Shown here: piece after piece, positions 9,192-17,872 of the stretch
Layout: each line of letters begins with the position of its first letter
Numbering within the stretch: position 1 is the stretch's first letter
Source: Berkiella sp964594635
Lineage (GTDB): Bacteria; Pseudomonadota; Gammaproteobacteria; Berkiellales; Berkiellaceae
Assembly: GCA_964594635.1 (NCBI GenBank)
Contig: CAZQMV010000003.1
Location: 228,391 to 292,390, forward strand
Direction: 5' to 3'
Length of the DNA: 64,000 nucleotides
The notes under the pieces: generated by a model
Told to the model about the DNA's origin: nothing
The model's database searches: none
The model's input: the letters and a program-made list of their open reading frames with translations, nothing else
Program-made: the position numbers and the translations under genes

Positions 9192-9486
9192 AAGGCTCAA
9201 TTTTTCTAATGCTGATATCGGTTAATAATTGCACTTGGCAAGCAAGGCGAGCACGCTTATTCTCTGGTGCATATAAAGAGAGTGCATCTTGCTCATCGAT
9301 AGATGGTCCGGGCAAGCTTCCTGTTAATGGTATAATTTCACAAACACAGGTACCACAGATCCCTGCGCGACAACCAAATAAAATCGGCGAATTCAGCGCG
9401 GTTAAATGCTCACTCAGCACGGCCCCCTCAACCAGGGTCAACGCAGGTTTATCAGAATTAATAAATTTAATGCTATATTGTTTCAT
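9184..9486 (-). CDS. Plant-type 2Fe-2S ferredoxin
   Basis: A 100-residue ferredoxin with cysteine ligands C39, C44, C47 and C83 (CRAGICGTC, then LACQ), the fold used in photosynthetic and oxygenase-linked ferredoxins. It is set between an AurF-like oxygenase and a Rieske oxygenase and overlaps both (14 and 8 bases), so it probably donates electrons to one or both. Family assignment is firm; partner choice is inferred. Confidence 0.92.
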   Translation of the reverse strand: MKQYSIKFINSDKPALTLVEGAVLSEHLTALNSPILFGCRAGICGTCVCEIIPLTGSLPGPSIDEQDALSLYAPENKRARLACQVQLLTDISIRKIEPYE

Positions 9487-10666
9487 TGGCTATAAATTTT
9501 TTAAATTTCTGTTGATTTTGTTTTAAATGATGGCCCAAATTGTTTTTCGACATAATAAGCATCTCTTTATTTGTTTTATTCAAATAATCAAGTGGTGCTA
9601 ATAATGATTTATAAGACGCAATCGCAATATTGTGCAGCTCAAAACTTTGATGCATAGCGTCGTTTTCTTTGGTAAAACAACGCGCAAGCATATTTAACGC
9701 TTCTTGATGCTGCATTTTAAAAACGTCAGAACGAAGTAATTGATAAATGGTTTGAAATAACGCAGGCTCATACCAAAATATGCCATTAACGACCACTGAA
9801 AAATTGAAATGATCTTGTTGGCACCCTGCTATCGCCTTATTCACCACCCATTTCTCATAAGCTGTTGGCTTTTCTAAACAGTCAATGATTTCCAAGCCCA
9901 CTATTTTGGAGGTATTAAAATGGTAACTTTCATCCATAAAATGATAATAATTAATTTGAGTAGGAATAGGTGCTGCCGCTTTATCCTGCATCACCATATA
10001 ATCTTTTGCTAATTTGTGCTGAATCAGTTTACCATTTAACGTTCGTAAACCTCTGATCAATAAATATTGGCTGGCTAAAAAGGCATTTTGCGGCGAAATC
10101 ACCGAATAGGCTTTTAATCTGAATTTTCGCCAAAAGTCACTAAAGCGATTGCGATCAGCAAAGACCATGGTTTGCTCAAAAGGCCCTCTCATCGGATAAG
10201 TGAACAGCCTTTTCCCAAAGAGTTGCCATTCAACATCTTCACTGATCGTTTTAAAAGCATGAATGTGCGATCGTTCTTGTTGTGTTTCGAGATCTAGAGT
10301 ATCGCAAATCACTCTAAAATCTTCTAACGAATATAACCCGGTTGCTGCGATATGATTAAAATAGATAGTCGCAATTTCAGCGGAAATGATTTGGCTATAA
10401 TACGCTACCCAATACAACTGATTTAATCGCACTCTCTGTGTGAGACTCGATTCATCCCACAAGGGCGTCCCGTACATTAATGACAATGACTCAGGATTCC
10501 AATAGTGATCTTTACAGGCGGCATAATCAAATTGCTTTGTCGCTTCATCAATTAACGCCGTGTGATCTTGCTCTACATTTTTCTCATAATTAAATTGCAA
10601 CTTTTTGTAAGTAAGCTGTTCATCCAGTAAGCTTTTCTTTTGGCGCTGTTGTAAATGTGGATGCAT
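9473..10666 (-). CDS. AurF-like diiron oxygenase
   Basis: A 397-residue helical protein. Potential diiron ligands are E97, E131-x2-H134 and E246-x2-H249 (DESYH), the arrangement of the AurF/para-aminobenzoate N-oxygenase family and related ferritin-like oxygenases. Known members oxidise aromatic amines to nitro groups or hydroxylate amino-acid derivatives; which applies here cannot be told. The first 60 residues are charged and not part of the core. It follows the fatty-acid-hydroxylase gene by 8 bases and overlaps the ferredoxin gene. Confidence 0.65.
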   Translation of the reverse strand: MHPHLQQRQKKSLLDEQLTYKKLQFNYEKNVEQDHTALIDEATKQFDYAACKDHYWNPESLSLMYGTPLWDESSLTQRVRLNQLYWVAYYSQIISAEIATIYFNHIAATGLYSLEDFRVICDTLDLETQQERSHIHAFKTISEDVEWQLFGKRLFTYPMRGPFEQTMVFADRNRFSDFWRKFRLKAYSVISPQNAFLASQYLLIRGLRTLNGKLIQHKLAKDYMVMQDKAAAPIPTQINYYHFMDESYHFNTSKIVGLEIIDCLEKPTAYEKWVVNKAIAGCQQDHFNFSVVVNGIFWYEPALFQTIYQLLRSDVFKMQHQEALNMLARCFTKENDAMHQSFELHNIAIASYKSLLAPLDYLNKTNKEMLIMSKNNLGHHLKQNQQKFKKFIANETI

Positions 10667-10674
10667 CTTGTTCT

Positions 10675-11436
10675 CTATCGAATAAATGGAAAATAAAACT
10701 GTTGACGATAGCTGTTAGTCTTTTTAGGCTGATAGGCAAACTCATGTTCGGTTTCACCATCAAACGTGTTAAAGAGCTTGTCCCAAATAATCAGGTTGGC
10801 ACCAAAGTTGTGTGAAGGTTTTAACATGTTGTGATGACTATGGTGCATCCAAGGCATAACAAATATCAGCCCTAGTTTTTCATAAAAACCTCTACCTGGC
10901 AGCTTTTGAAAAGCAATATTGCTGTGTCTTAGAATATCTAAACTCGCCGTCACCATCGCGCCTGCAAAGAAGCCTTCAGGACTTTGACATAAAAAGCCGA
11001 GTAGCGGGTTTAACAACAAATAGACAAACAAAAAGTTGATCCATAAATTATTTCTTGAGGTCGCCCAAATATCAACACGTGGTGAACTATGGTGGCAAAT
11101 ATGTAGTTTCCACAGATAGTCATTACGATGGAACCAGCGATGCTGCCAATAATAGATAATATCGATCACAATAAAATTCAGAAAAAATGCGCTCCAGAAA
11201 TGTAACGGGAGCACTCCTTGTTGTAAAAAAGGTAATGTTGGAAAAACCTTATAAGAAAGCACAATGCCAGCAAGCGGGATCAACACCCCTTGGATAAATA
11301 AGCCTGTGATGTTGAGCAGCCAATCTAGCGGTTGATAGCTGCGTTGTTGCAAACAAGGAAGACTTAGCTCACCCAGCTGGAGTAAGACGAAGGTGATTGC
11401 CGGCAAGCAATAAAACCAATATATTGCAGAATCCAT
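10675..11436 (-). CDS. Fatty acid hydroxylase / sterol desaturase family membrane enzyme
   Basis: A 253-residue membrane protein with the eight-histidine diiron signature of the superfamily: H99xxxH103, H112xxH115H116, H171 and H198H199xH201H202, plus H209. It has about four hydrophobic helices. Members hydroxylate or desaturate lipids (fatty acids, sterols, carotenoids) at the membrane. The gene starts 23 bases after the radA stop, so the minus-strand operon may be read from the radA promoter. Together with the PAP2 and Mpo1-like modules it points to a lipid-like substrate for the cluster (inference). Confidence 0.88.
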   Translation of the reverse strand: MDSAIYWFYCLPAITFVLLQLGELSLPCLQQRSYQPLDWLLNITGLFIQGVLIPLAGIVLSYKVFPTLPFLQQGVLPLHFWSAFFLNFIVIDIIYYWQHRWFHRNDYLWKLHICHHSSPRVDIWATSRNNLWINFLFVYLLLNPLLGFLCQSPEGFFAGAMVTASLDILRHSNIAFQKLPGRGFYEKLGLIFVMPWMHHSHHNMLKPSHNFGANLIIWDKLFNTFDGETEHEFAYQPKKTNSYRQQFYFPFIR

Positions 11437-11459
11437 TCTACTGCCTTTGTAGCTACAAA

Positions 11460-12824
11460 CTAATCATCTAATTTTGATAAGGCTTCTTTTAAAGTCTCTA
11501 CCGCAAACACTTCCATCCCTTCAGGATTTTGTCGTGGTGCATTCCCCTTTGGCACAATGGCTCGTTTAAAGCCATGTTTGGCGGCTTCTATGATCCTTTC
11601 TTGTCCACCAGGCACAGGTCGCAATTCGCCACTTAAGCCAATTTCACCAAACACCACGGTGCCTTTATCCAGAATTTTATCGCGAAAACTGGTTAACACT
11701 GCGACAACGATAGCCAGATCAGCACCTGTTTCAGTGATTTTGACGCCCCCAACCACATTTAAAAAGACATCCATCTGATGCATGGTGATACCGCTATGAC
11801 GATGCAATACCGCTAACAGTAACGCTAAGCGATTATGATCGTACCCCACCGTCACGCGTCTTGGCACACCATGGCTGTCATCAACCAAGGCTTGGATTTC
11901 TAGTAATAAAGGACGTGTTCCTTCCCAAGAAACCAAGACGATGGTGCCAGAAGAAGGTTTCGCGGTACGAGATAAAAAGATCGCTGAAGGATTATTGACT
12001 TCGCGCAGCCCTTTATCCGTCATGGAGAAAATGCCTAATTCGTTAACCGCACCAAAGCGATTTTTGATAGCACGCACAATGCGAAAGCGACTTTCCTTTT
12101 CGCCTTCAAAATATAAAACGGTATCCACCATATGTTCTAGCACGCGTGGGCCAGCGATAGCACCATCTTTGTTCACATGGCCTACTAAATAAAGTGAAAT
12201 GCCCGATTGCTTAGCAAATCGTACCAGCAAGGCTGCACTCTCTCGCACTTGGCTGACCGATCCTGGGGCAGACTGAATAATTTGTGTGAAAATGGTTTGG
12301 ATGGAATCGATTACCATCACATGCGGTTTTTGCTGTGTTGCTAGCGCTATAATGGTTTCTACTTGCGTTTCAGCTAACAGATTTAAGGGCATTTGCCCCA
12401 CGCCTAAGCGTTTTGCGCGCATGGAAACTTGCTGTAAAGATTCCTCACCCGTGACATACAACGCTTTACTGGGATCCGGTAAATGTGCCAAAGCTTGTAA
12501 CAGCAAGGTTGATTTGCCAATCCCAGGATCACCGCCGATTAAAATCACAGAGCCCATCACTAACCCACCCCCTAATACTCTATCCAGCTCTTCAAGGCCG
12601 GTAGAGATCCGCGAAGCTTGGGTGGTGCTAATTTGCGGAAGGGGAATAATGGTTGCTTCGTCACTACCCGCATAACCTTGCCAGCGACCCGTTAAAGGAG
12701 CTGCTTTAGTCATTGCCATTTCAGTCATGCTATTCCAAGCGCCGCAGTCTGTACATTGACCCAGCCATTTGGGGCTGACGCTGCCACAACCTGAACAAGA
12801 ATACTGTGTTTTAACCTTTGCCAT
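11460..12824 (-). CDS. radA: DNA repair protein RadA
   Basis: 454 residues, the usual length. The N-terminal zinc finger uses C10, C13, C24 and C27, Walker A is GGDPGIGKST at 97-106, the RadA-specific KNRFG motif is present, and the C-terminal Lon-protease-like domain is complete. RadA is a RecA-related helicase that drives branch migration in recombination repair. It lies head-to-head with a short hypothetical gene and directly upstream of the oxidative cluster. Confidence 0.97.
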   Translation of the reverse strand: MAKVKTQYSCSGCGSVSPKWLGQCTDCGAWNSMTEMAMTKAAPLTGRWQGYAGSDEATIIPLPQISTTQASRISTGLEELDRVLGGGLVMGSVILIGGDPGIGKSTLLLQALAHLPDPSKALYVTGEESLQQVSMRAKRLGVGQMPLNLLAETQVETIIALATQQKPHVMVIDSIQTIFTQIIQSAPGSVSQVRESAALLVRFAKQSGISLYLVGHVNKDGAIAGPRVLEHMVDTVLYFEGEKESRFRIVRAIKNRFGAVNELGIFSMTDKGLREVNNPSAIFLSRTAKPSSGTIVLVSWEGTRPLLLEIQALVDDSHGVPRRVTVGYDHNRLALLLAVLHRHSGITMHQMDVFLNVVGGVKITETGADLAIVVAVLTSFRDKILDKGTVVFGEIGLSGELRPVPGGQERIIEAAKHGFKRAIVPKGNAPRQNPEGMEVFAVETLKEALSKLDD

Positions 12825-12873
12825 ATTTTGTCAACTTTCTAAAGATTACCTAGCGAAAACCGATATAACGGCT

Positions 12874-13323
12874 ATGAGCACGTATATCGCCAATGAAATA
12901 TTGATCAATGCCTCGAGGGTAAAACCTGATCACAGGCCAGATATTCATGAGTTCGTTTTGAACGAAAACTTGCATGTCATCGAATGTGTCCATGTAGAAT
13001 CCCTTGCGGAAGGCATTATTTATCCCATACATGACTTTCGTGTTACTTTACATGGGGTACTGTTTGAACTCAATCACGTTCGCGTTAACCCCCGTCTAGA
13101 CAACAGTTTTATGATTGGCCAATTAACCAAAGCGTTGGCTGACATTGGCGTGAATGTCTATAACACTCCTTCAGCTGACACTATGGCTGTGTGCTATCGT
13201 CCGTTAGGTGAAATCACAGAAAATGTACGATTTTACTTTAATGAATTAGGTAGCTGCGTTTTTCTTTGCCCCAATGCCAAACTCAAAGCCGTCCCCTCTT
13301 CCGACCATCTGCACTTTGGCTAA
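12874..13323 (+). CDS. Hypothetical protein
   Basis: A 149-residue protein that I do not recognise. It is rich in short beta-type strands with few lysines, and has no signal peptide or membrane helix. The frame is open back to 12769, but that would run 56 bases into radA on the other strand, so the ATG at 12874 is preferred; no strong ribosome-binding site is visible. It is divergent from radA with a gap of only 49 bases, so the two promoters must overlap. Confidence 0.6.
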   Translation: MSTYIANEILINASRVKPDHRPDIHEFVLNENLHVIECVHVESLAEGIIYPIHDFRVTLHGVLFELNHVRVNPRLDNSFMIGQLTKALADIGVNVYNTPSADTMAVCYRPLGEITENVRFYFNELGSCVFLCPNAKLKAVPSSDHLHFG

Positions 13324-13333
13324 CCTACAAAGC

Positions 13334-13362
13334 TTGTAAGTTTACTAAGATTCCTATATTAT
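13334..13362 (+). promoter_or_regulatory. Candidate promoter of the 286-residue orphan gene
   Basis: TTGTAA at 13334-13339 and TATTAT at 13357-13362 are 17 bases apart, followed by a GAGGT ribosome-binding site at 13389 and the ATG at 13402. Sequence match only. Confidence 0.4.
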
Positions 13363-13401
13363 CTGCGGCCGCTAGATGACTTCTGAACGAGGTAGTAAAA
13401 G

Positions 13402-14262
13402 ATGTCGACCAAAGGTCCCGATGATTTCCAGGTAAAAAATATCATTAGCAGTCCGTCAAAACATAAGGTGATGACTTCATTACCTTCGCCTGAAAGCATT
13501 ACAACCTTAAAACCCCTTGAAACTGCCGCGCCTAAATTATTCACTAAAATAATGTCCGGTTTGAAACTTATTTATTCATATGTTGCCGATCGAAATTATC
13601 AAGAAAATACGGTCACTTTTTTTCATCACGCAGGCAGTACTGCTTTATATGAAAAACATTATTGCACCAAGATCAATGGTAAAGATCATGGAAAAAAACT
13701 CGGTAATATTTTCCCCGTGCTTAAAAATACTTTAAAAGAAATCGAAATTGCGCTAGCCCAACCTCACTTAAAGGAACATGAAAAAATCTTACTGGATTTC
13801 CAAGCTGAATATATTTGGCAAATTAATATCTTAGTATTAGTCATAAAATCTTTGAGCCAAGAAACACAAGAACACTTAAAAACTCACTGCAACATTGACA
13901 GTAACAGTCTCAGCGAAATCATCACTTCTCCTCGCAAAAAAGAACGTATTAACCAACTGCATCCTTTAAATCCTTCCCTTCCTCGCACACCTAAAAAGTT
14001 AAGTCTAACGGATAGATTGACCATCGAGGCCCTTCAGAATAATGGCTCTCCTACTAAACCGGTTAGCTCTTTAATTTCAACAGCCGCGCCTGTGGATGTG
14101 ACGGGTATTTTTCAAATGGTACCTCGGAATGTGAAGATCAGTAAGAAAACCTTAACACCACAATTCGAAAAGCTTCTTTCAACCGCACCTTCTCTTACAA
14201 AAACGCAAGATCCTACTCAACCTATTTCTGTATTAGCGGCTTCGGTTTCGATTAAGCGTTAG
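13402..14262 (+). CDS. Orphan Ser/Thr/Lys-rich protein
   Basis: 286 residues, no family recognised. The first 45 and last 90 residues are low-complexity (many S, T, P, K), and the middle (~50-170) is predicted helical with an amphipathic stretch around residues 105-150. There is no signal peptide or membrane segment. A clear GAGGT site lies eight bases before the ATG and a candidate promoter sits upstream, so it is probably expressed alone. Single-copy orphan proteins with disordered ends are common among effector candidates of Legionellales; that is only suggestive here. Confidence 0.65.
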   Translation: MSTKGPDDFQVKNIISSPSKHKVMTSLPSPESITTLKPLETAAPKLFTKIMSGLKLIYSYVADRNYQENTVTFFHHAGSTALYEKHYCTKINGKDHGKKLGNIFPVLKNTLKEIEIALAQPHLKEHEKILLDFQAEYIWQINILVLVIKSLSQETQEHLKTHCNIDSNSLSEIITSPRKKERINQLHPLNPSLPRTPKKLSLTDRLTIEALQNNGSPTKPVSSLISTAAPVDVTGIFQMVPRNVKISKKTLTPQFEKLLSTAPSLTKTQDPTQPISVLAASVSIKR

Positions 14263-14330
14263 GATTGGCTTGATAGTCTTTCAACTCTTGCATAAGCTAA
14301 CAGTAGGCCTTATTACTTTAAGCCATACTG

Positions 14331-15080
14331 ATGATTCTTTCATGCCTATCATTGCTGCGCACCTTAATCGGCTGGATTGATCTGGCCCTGCTGACACTTG
14401 TGCTTTATCTATTAAGCTTTCTACCAAAAAATCTTCTTGGAACATGGTATCGTCATTGTTATCGATACTGGAGCATGGTTTTTGTCAGAGCCTTGCGAGT
14501 GGATTTGTTTTTGCATCAGAAAAACCATCATCCGCTGCCTAAGCAATATATTCTAATAGGCAATCATCCTTCAGCGTTTGAAGATATTGGTATGCCTGCT
14601 CTATTTGATGTTTACTACTTAGCCAAAATTGAAGTGAAGGATTGGTGGATAGTCGGGCGCATTAGCAAAGCTGTCGGCACTTTTTATGTCGATAGAGAAT
14701 CCAAAGATTCAAGACAGGGTGCCTCTAACGAGTTAAAGGAAACCCTGCTTTCAAGACACATTAATATTGGTCTTTATCCTGAAGGCGGCTGCAAAGGACG
14801 ACGAATTTGCACCCCCTTTCGCTATGGTGCTTTTGATTTATCAATACAAAGTGACGTGCCGATTGTGCCCGTTTTTTTGCACTATGAAGCGCAAGAAGAT
14901 TTTGAATGGCAACATCAACATCTCCTTCATAAATTGTGGATGATTTTAACCGCGCAGAATCATCGCGCTAATTATTATGTTTATGATGCTATCGATCCCA
15001 AACAATTTCCTTCTAAAGAAGCTTTTTGCGAACATGTGCAACATTTGTATGTAGAATGGCAGAAACGGTATTTAGATTAG
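14331..15080 (+). CDS. PlsC-family 1-acylglycerol-3-phosphate acyltransferase-like protein
   Basis: 249 residues. A hydrophobic helix at residues 12-32 is followed by the acyltransferase core. The usual NHxxxxD box reads NHPSAFED (residues 78-85), with the acidic residue one place further or replaced by E; LYPEGG at 148-153 and the VPIVPVFLHYE strand match motifs III and IV. Members acylate lysophosphatidic acid or other glycerolipids at the inner membrane. The altered first motif leaves substrate and activity less certain than the fold. Confidence 0.8.
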   Translation: MILSCLSLLRTLIGWIDLALLTLVLYLLSFLPKNLLGTWYRHCYRYWSMVFVRALRVDLFLHQKNHHPLPKQYILIGNHPSAFEDIGMPALFDVYYLAKIEVKDWWIVGRISKAVGTFYVDRESKDSRQGASNELKETLLSRHINIGLYPEGGCKGRRICTPFRYGAFDLSIQSDVPIVPVFLHYEAQEDFEWQHQHLLHKLWMILTAQNHRANYYVYDAIDPKQFPSKEAFCEHVQHLYVEWQKRYLD

Positions 15081-15087
15081 CTCTCTT

Positions 15088-15236
15088 TCTCCGTAACTTC
15101 CTCGCGAGCTTTGCTCGCAATTTGCCTCTACCGCTTGCGGGAGAGGCAGCAAATCCGCTGAAGCAATGCGAAAGCGGTGAGGGGGATGGTAATGGCAGTG
15201 AACTTTTAAGACCCTCACCCTCAAATTTAATGCGTT
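15088..15236. repeat. Intergenic palindromic repeat region
   Basis: Between the acyltransferase and the convergent hypothetical gene lies a stretch of short inverted repeats: GCGAGC/GCTCGC around 15103-15119, CTACCGCTTGCGG, and CCGCT...AGCGG around 15154-15177, then CCCTCACCC. Any open frame through it is accidental. It resembles dispersed palindromic repeats found between genes and may also end both transcripts. Confidence 0.5.
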
Positions 15237-15793
15237 AATCTTCTTTGATGATGATGAATTGCGGTTGGCGGAACTATTATTGGCTGCGCAGTAGACAGCA
15301 TGCTCGCTGTAAGCCGAGGTAAATACGTTTTATTCACATACATAATGCCTTGCACTTCCTCATAAGTGTTTTCCACGCCATTCGCTTTATTGTATGCCCA
15401 AATTTTTAAGGTAGGATGAATGCACCATTTGGCTGTACTTAGTATAAGTTTTGCATCATCAAACTGCTCTTGCTCAATGGCTTTTATTAACTGTTTCTCC
15501 ACCAATGGGATAGTAAATGGGCTTTGTTCGCCCTTAAAATTGCTAAGACAAGTCATTCCCACAAAAATGAGTTCTTGTCGAAAGGCACCGCAATTTAAAA
15601 TGAAGTAACCTACCTGGGCATCAAGCTTGGCAAGTTCTCCTAATAAAGCCATTTGTTCCATAAAAGAAAGTACGATGGATTTTTGTTGCATCGTACTTGC
15701 AATCACACGAGCGTCAAATAACTCGCCGTGTGTGACTGCTACGTGAAAAGATTGTTTGATTGCCTGAACTTCATTTTGCGCGCCTAACATCAT
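15227..15793 (-). CDS. Hypothetical protein
   Basis: 188 residues, not recognised. It is helical, with no signal peptide or membrane segment. The last ~30 residues contain a proline pair and a histidine-rich tail (IHHHQRR). An AAGGTG site precedes the ATG pair at 15793/15790. It begins 30 bases after the truncated HicB gene on the same strand, so the two may share a transcript. Confidence 0.55.
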   Translation of the reverse strand: MMLGAQNEVQAIKQSFHVAVTHGELFDARVIASTMQQKSIVLSFMEQMALLGELAKLDAQVGYFILNCGAFRQELIFVGMTCLSNFKGEQSPFTIPLVEKQLIKAIEQEQFDDAKLILSTAKWCIHPTLKIWAYNKANGVENTYEEVQGIMYVNKTYLPRLTASMLSTAQPIIVPPTAIHHHQRRLTH

Positions 15794-15822
15794 GGTACTG
15801 CACCTTACTTCTGGTTTTTAAT

Positions 15823-16065
15823 TTATAACGATTTTCGCTTTTCGTTTGGGAAAGGCTGCTCTGGTTTAATTGCTTCCTTATCACAAAATGCTAAGTATTC
15901 ATCTACTGCCTCGTGGAATGCTTTTAGCAAACTTTCAGCATCCTTCGCTTCATAGGTAACTAACCCTCTTATAAATTCTACTTTGCCGTATAAGAGATTG
16001 TTTTCAACATCAATGTTGACAGAGCCATAATAACCTTTGTATGGATGAAGTCGGCTATTCTTCAT
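15823..16065 (-). CDS. HicB-family antitoxin, truncated, without HicA
   Basis: 80 residues. The opening YKGYYGSVNIDVENNLLYGK and the AFHEAVDEYLAFC helix are the partly degraded RNase-H-like domain of HicB antitoxins. Full-length relatives continue through a ribbon-helix-helix DNA-binding domain after the PF motif; here the protein stops at EKRKSL with nothing similar downstream. The 131 bases upstream hold no HicA-like toxin frame. It is therefore a relic, or a solo protein without DNA binding. Confidence 0.75.
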   Translation of the reverse strand: MKNSRLHPYKGYYGSVNIDVENNLLYGKVEFIRGLVTYEAKDAESLLKAFHEAVDEYLAFCDKEAIKPEQPFPNEKRKSL

Positions 16066-16196
16066 AAATTCTTCGTTCTGTAAATATTCTTCATATATTT
16101 TAACTGATATAAATCTATTATTAAATGAGGGGTATTTATTCCGTACGTCTATGAATGATCATCTGGCGGTAGCCAGGTTACAGATTAGCCTCCCAT

Positions 16197-16835
16197 TTAG
16201 GCGGTAGCCGATATGGGGAGTATGGAGTCAATATCACCCGAAATGATCGCCGGTAAATTTTCTGCTATTTTCTCTAACGGCCAATCCCACCAAGCAAGCT
16301 GCAATAAATACTCAATGGTTTTATCATCAAATCTTTTGCGAATAGGTTTAGCAGGATTGCCGCCCACAATCGTATAAGGCTCAACATCTTTAGTAACTAA
16401 GGCATTGGTGCCAATAATCGCCCCATGGCCAATCTTGATACCTTGCATAATAGTGGCAGAATTTCCAATCCACACATCATTACCTATTACGGTATCACCT
16501 TTGCTGGTGACATTGATCGGCGCATTACTCCACGATTTACCCATTACCTTAAACGGATAAGTCGATATCCCATCCATGGCGTGATTTGAACCATTCATAA
16601 TGAAACGTACGCCGGTGGCAATTTGGCAAAATTTACCGATGATCAATTTATCTCCCATAAAGGGAAATAAATAGAGCACATTTTTTTCAAAATTATGAAC
16701 ATCCTCTGGATCATCGTAATAGGTATAATCGCCCACGATAATTTGCGGATTGGTGATAATATTTTTGAGAAAACAGGTTCTTGTAACGCCTTCAATAGGG
16801 TACAAGGTATTCGGATCGGGATGAACTATTGTCAT
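16197..16835 (-). CDS. Vat/CatB-type xenobiotic O-acetyltransferase
   Basis: 212 residues of the left-handed beta-helix xenobiotic acetyltransferase family. GKFCQIATGVRFIMNGSNH is the conserved block with the catalytic histidine region, followed by GNDVWIGNSATIMQG and the closing VGGNPAKPIRKRF. Relatives acetylate streptogramin A or chloramphenicol, but many chromosomal homologues have no known drug substrate. It starts 8 bases after the signal-peptide methyltransferase gene, with GAGGAA upstream, so the two form an operon. Confidence 0.88.
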   Translation of the reverse strand: MTIVHPDPNTLYPIEGVTRTCFLKNIITNPQIIVGDYTYYDDPEDVHNFEKNVLYLFPFMGDKLIIGKFCQIATGVRFIMNGSNHAMDGISTYPFKVMGKSWSNAPINVTSKGDTVIGNDVWIGNSATIMQGIKIGHGAIIGTNALVTKDVEPYTIVGGNPAKPIRKRFDDKTIEYLLQLAWWDWPLEKIAENLPAIISGDIDSILPISATA

Positions 16836-16843
16836 ATTTTTAA

Positions 16844-17791
16844 TTATTTCCTCGCGATCACCGTGGGAAACATGCCTTGCTTATCATAAATAATATCGAT
16901 ATCCGTAAAACCCGCCTCCATCAATTGCTCTCTGGTTTGCTCTTCGGTTCTAAACGACTGCCAGGCTACTTGCAAAATATCCACAAATACAGCTTTTTGT
17001 TTTAAAGCTGCGGCTGGATCATAGTTTTTCCAGGTGGAATTTGGAGCTAGCACGGGAGGTGGGGTTAAAAAGCTCGTGATGAGGATCCCTTGGGGTTTTA
17101 ATGCTTTAAAAAATTGTTTATATAACGCCACCACTTTTTTATCATCGGGCTCATAAATATTCAGACCATTACTGGTCAGGATATCATATTGCTCATCTAT
17201 CTCAAGATCCCATGCATTTTTTTTAATTAAAGACACCGCCATATTTTGATGCTTTTGCACGTTTTCTTGTGCTAGCTTTAGTGAGTTTTCATCTAAATCA
17301 ATGCCAACCAGTTTAATGTCATAATGATCAGAATAATCTAACCCTAAAAGATCATCCATTAACCCACAGGGTACAGAAGCCAAGGTCATGCCGCTTTTCA
17401 TTTGTTGTTGCAAGTGCTTTTTAAATAAGGCAAAGCGTTGTTGAGTTGCCACCACTGCGGGAGCATGATGCAGCAACCAATGTTCTAACGGATGCAATTG
17501 TTGTTTTTGTGGACCATGCAAAATAATATACGAAGTCCAATAGCCATTTAAGCCTTTATTGAGTAATAAGAAGCGGCCAAGTTCAAATTCATTTATTTGT
17601 TCAAGTAAACTCAACTCTTGTTCTAAGGGTAATACCAAATTCTGCGAAGCTTTCAGTCGCTCTTGATGTTCTGCTAAATCATAATGAGGCATCGTATCGC
17701 TGTGGCTGATAAGATTTGACTCTGCATGGGCCGTTATTGTGCTCACAAGGGCTCCTATCATGAATAATATTGAGGTAAAGAGATTCTTCAT
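16844..17791 (-). CDS. Class I SAM-dependent methyltransferase with Sec signal peptide
   Basis: 315 residues. The first 23 form a typical signal peptide (MKNLF, hydrophobic core, cut after AHA). The rest looks like a Rossmann-fold methyltransferase: LASVPCGLMDDLL at 137-149 as a degenerate motif I, VGIDLDENSL at 162-171 as motif II, and LTSNGLNIYEPDD as motif IV. SAM is not expected in the periplasm, so an exported methyltransferase would have to act outside the cell, for example in a host compartment, or be mis-read; see findings. Operon with the acetyltransferase gene downstream. Confidence 0.75.
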   Translation of the reverse strand: MKNLFTSILFMIGALVSTITAHAESNLISHSDTMPHYDLAEHQERLKASQNLVLPLEQELSLLEQINEFELGRFLLLNKGLNGYWTSYIILHGPQKQQLHPLEHWLLHHAPAVVATQQRFALFKKHLQQQMKSGMTLASVPCGLMDDLLGLDYSDHYDIKLVGIDLDENSLKLAQENVQKHQNMAVSLIKKNAWDLEIDEQYDILTSNGLNIYEPDDKKVVALYKQFFKALKPQGILITSFLTPPPVLAPNSTWKNYDPAAALKQKAVFVDILQVAWQSFRTEEQTREQLMEAGFTDIDIIYDKQGMFPTVIARK

Positions 17792-17872
17792 TATTTAATG
17801 CTCTCAAAAATCAAATTCCAACAAGACGGCTTATTAAAGAGTGTGAAATATAACAACTTCTCAGCTTTTTAA

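Noticed and set aside
15026..15238. 70-codon open frame after the PlsC-like gene
   Set aside because: It begins inside that gene in another frame and the rest is a translated palindromic repeat.
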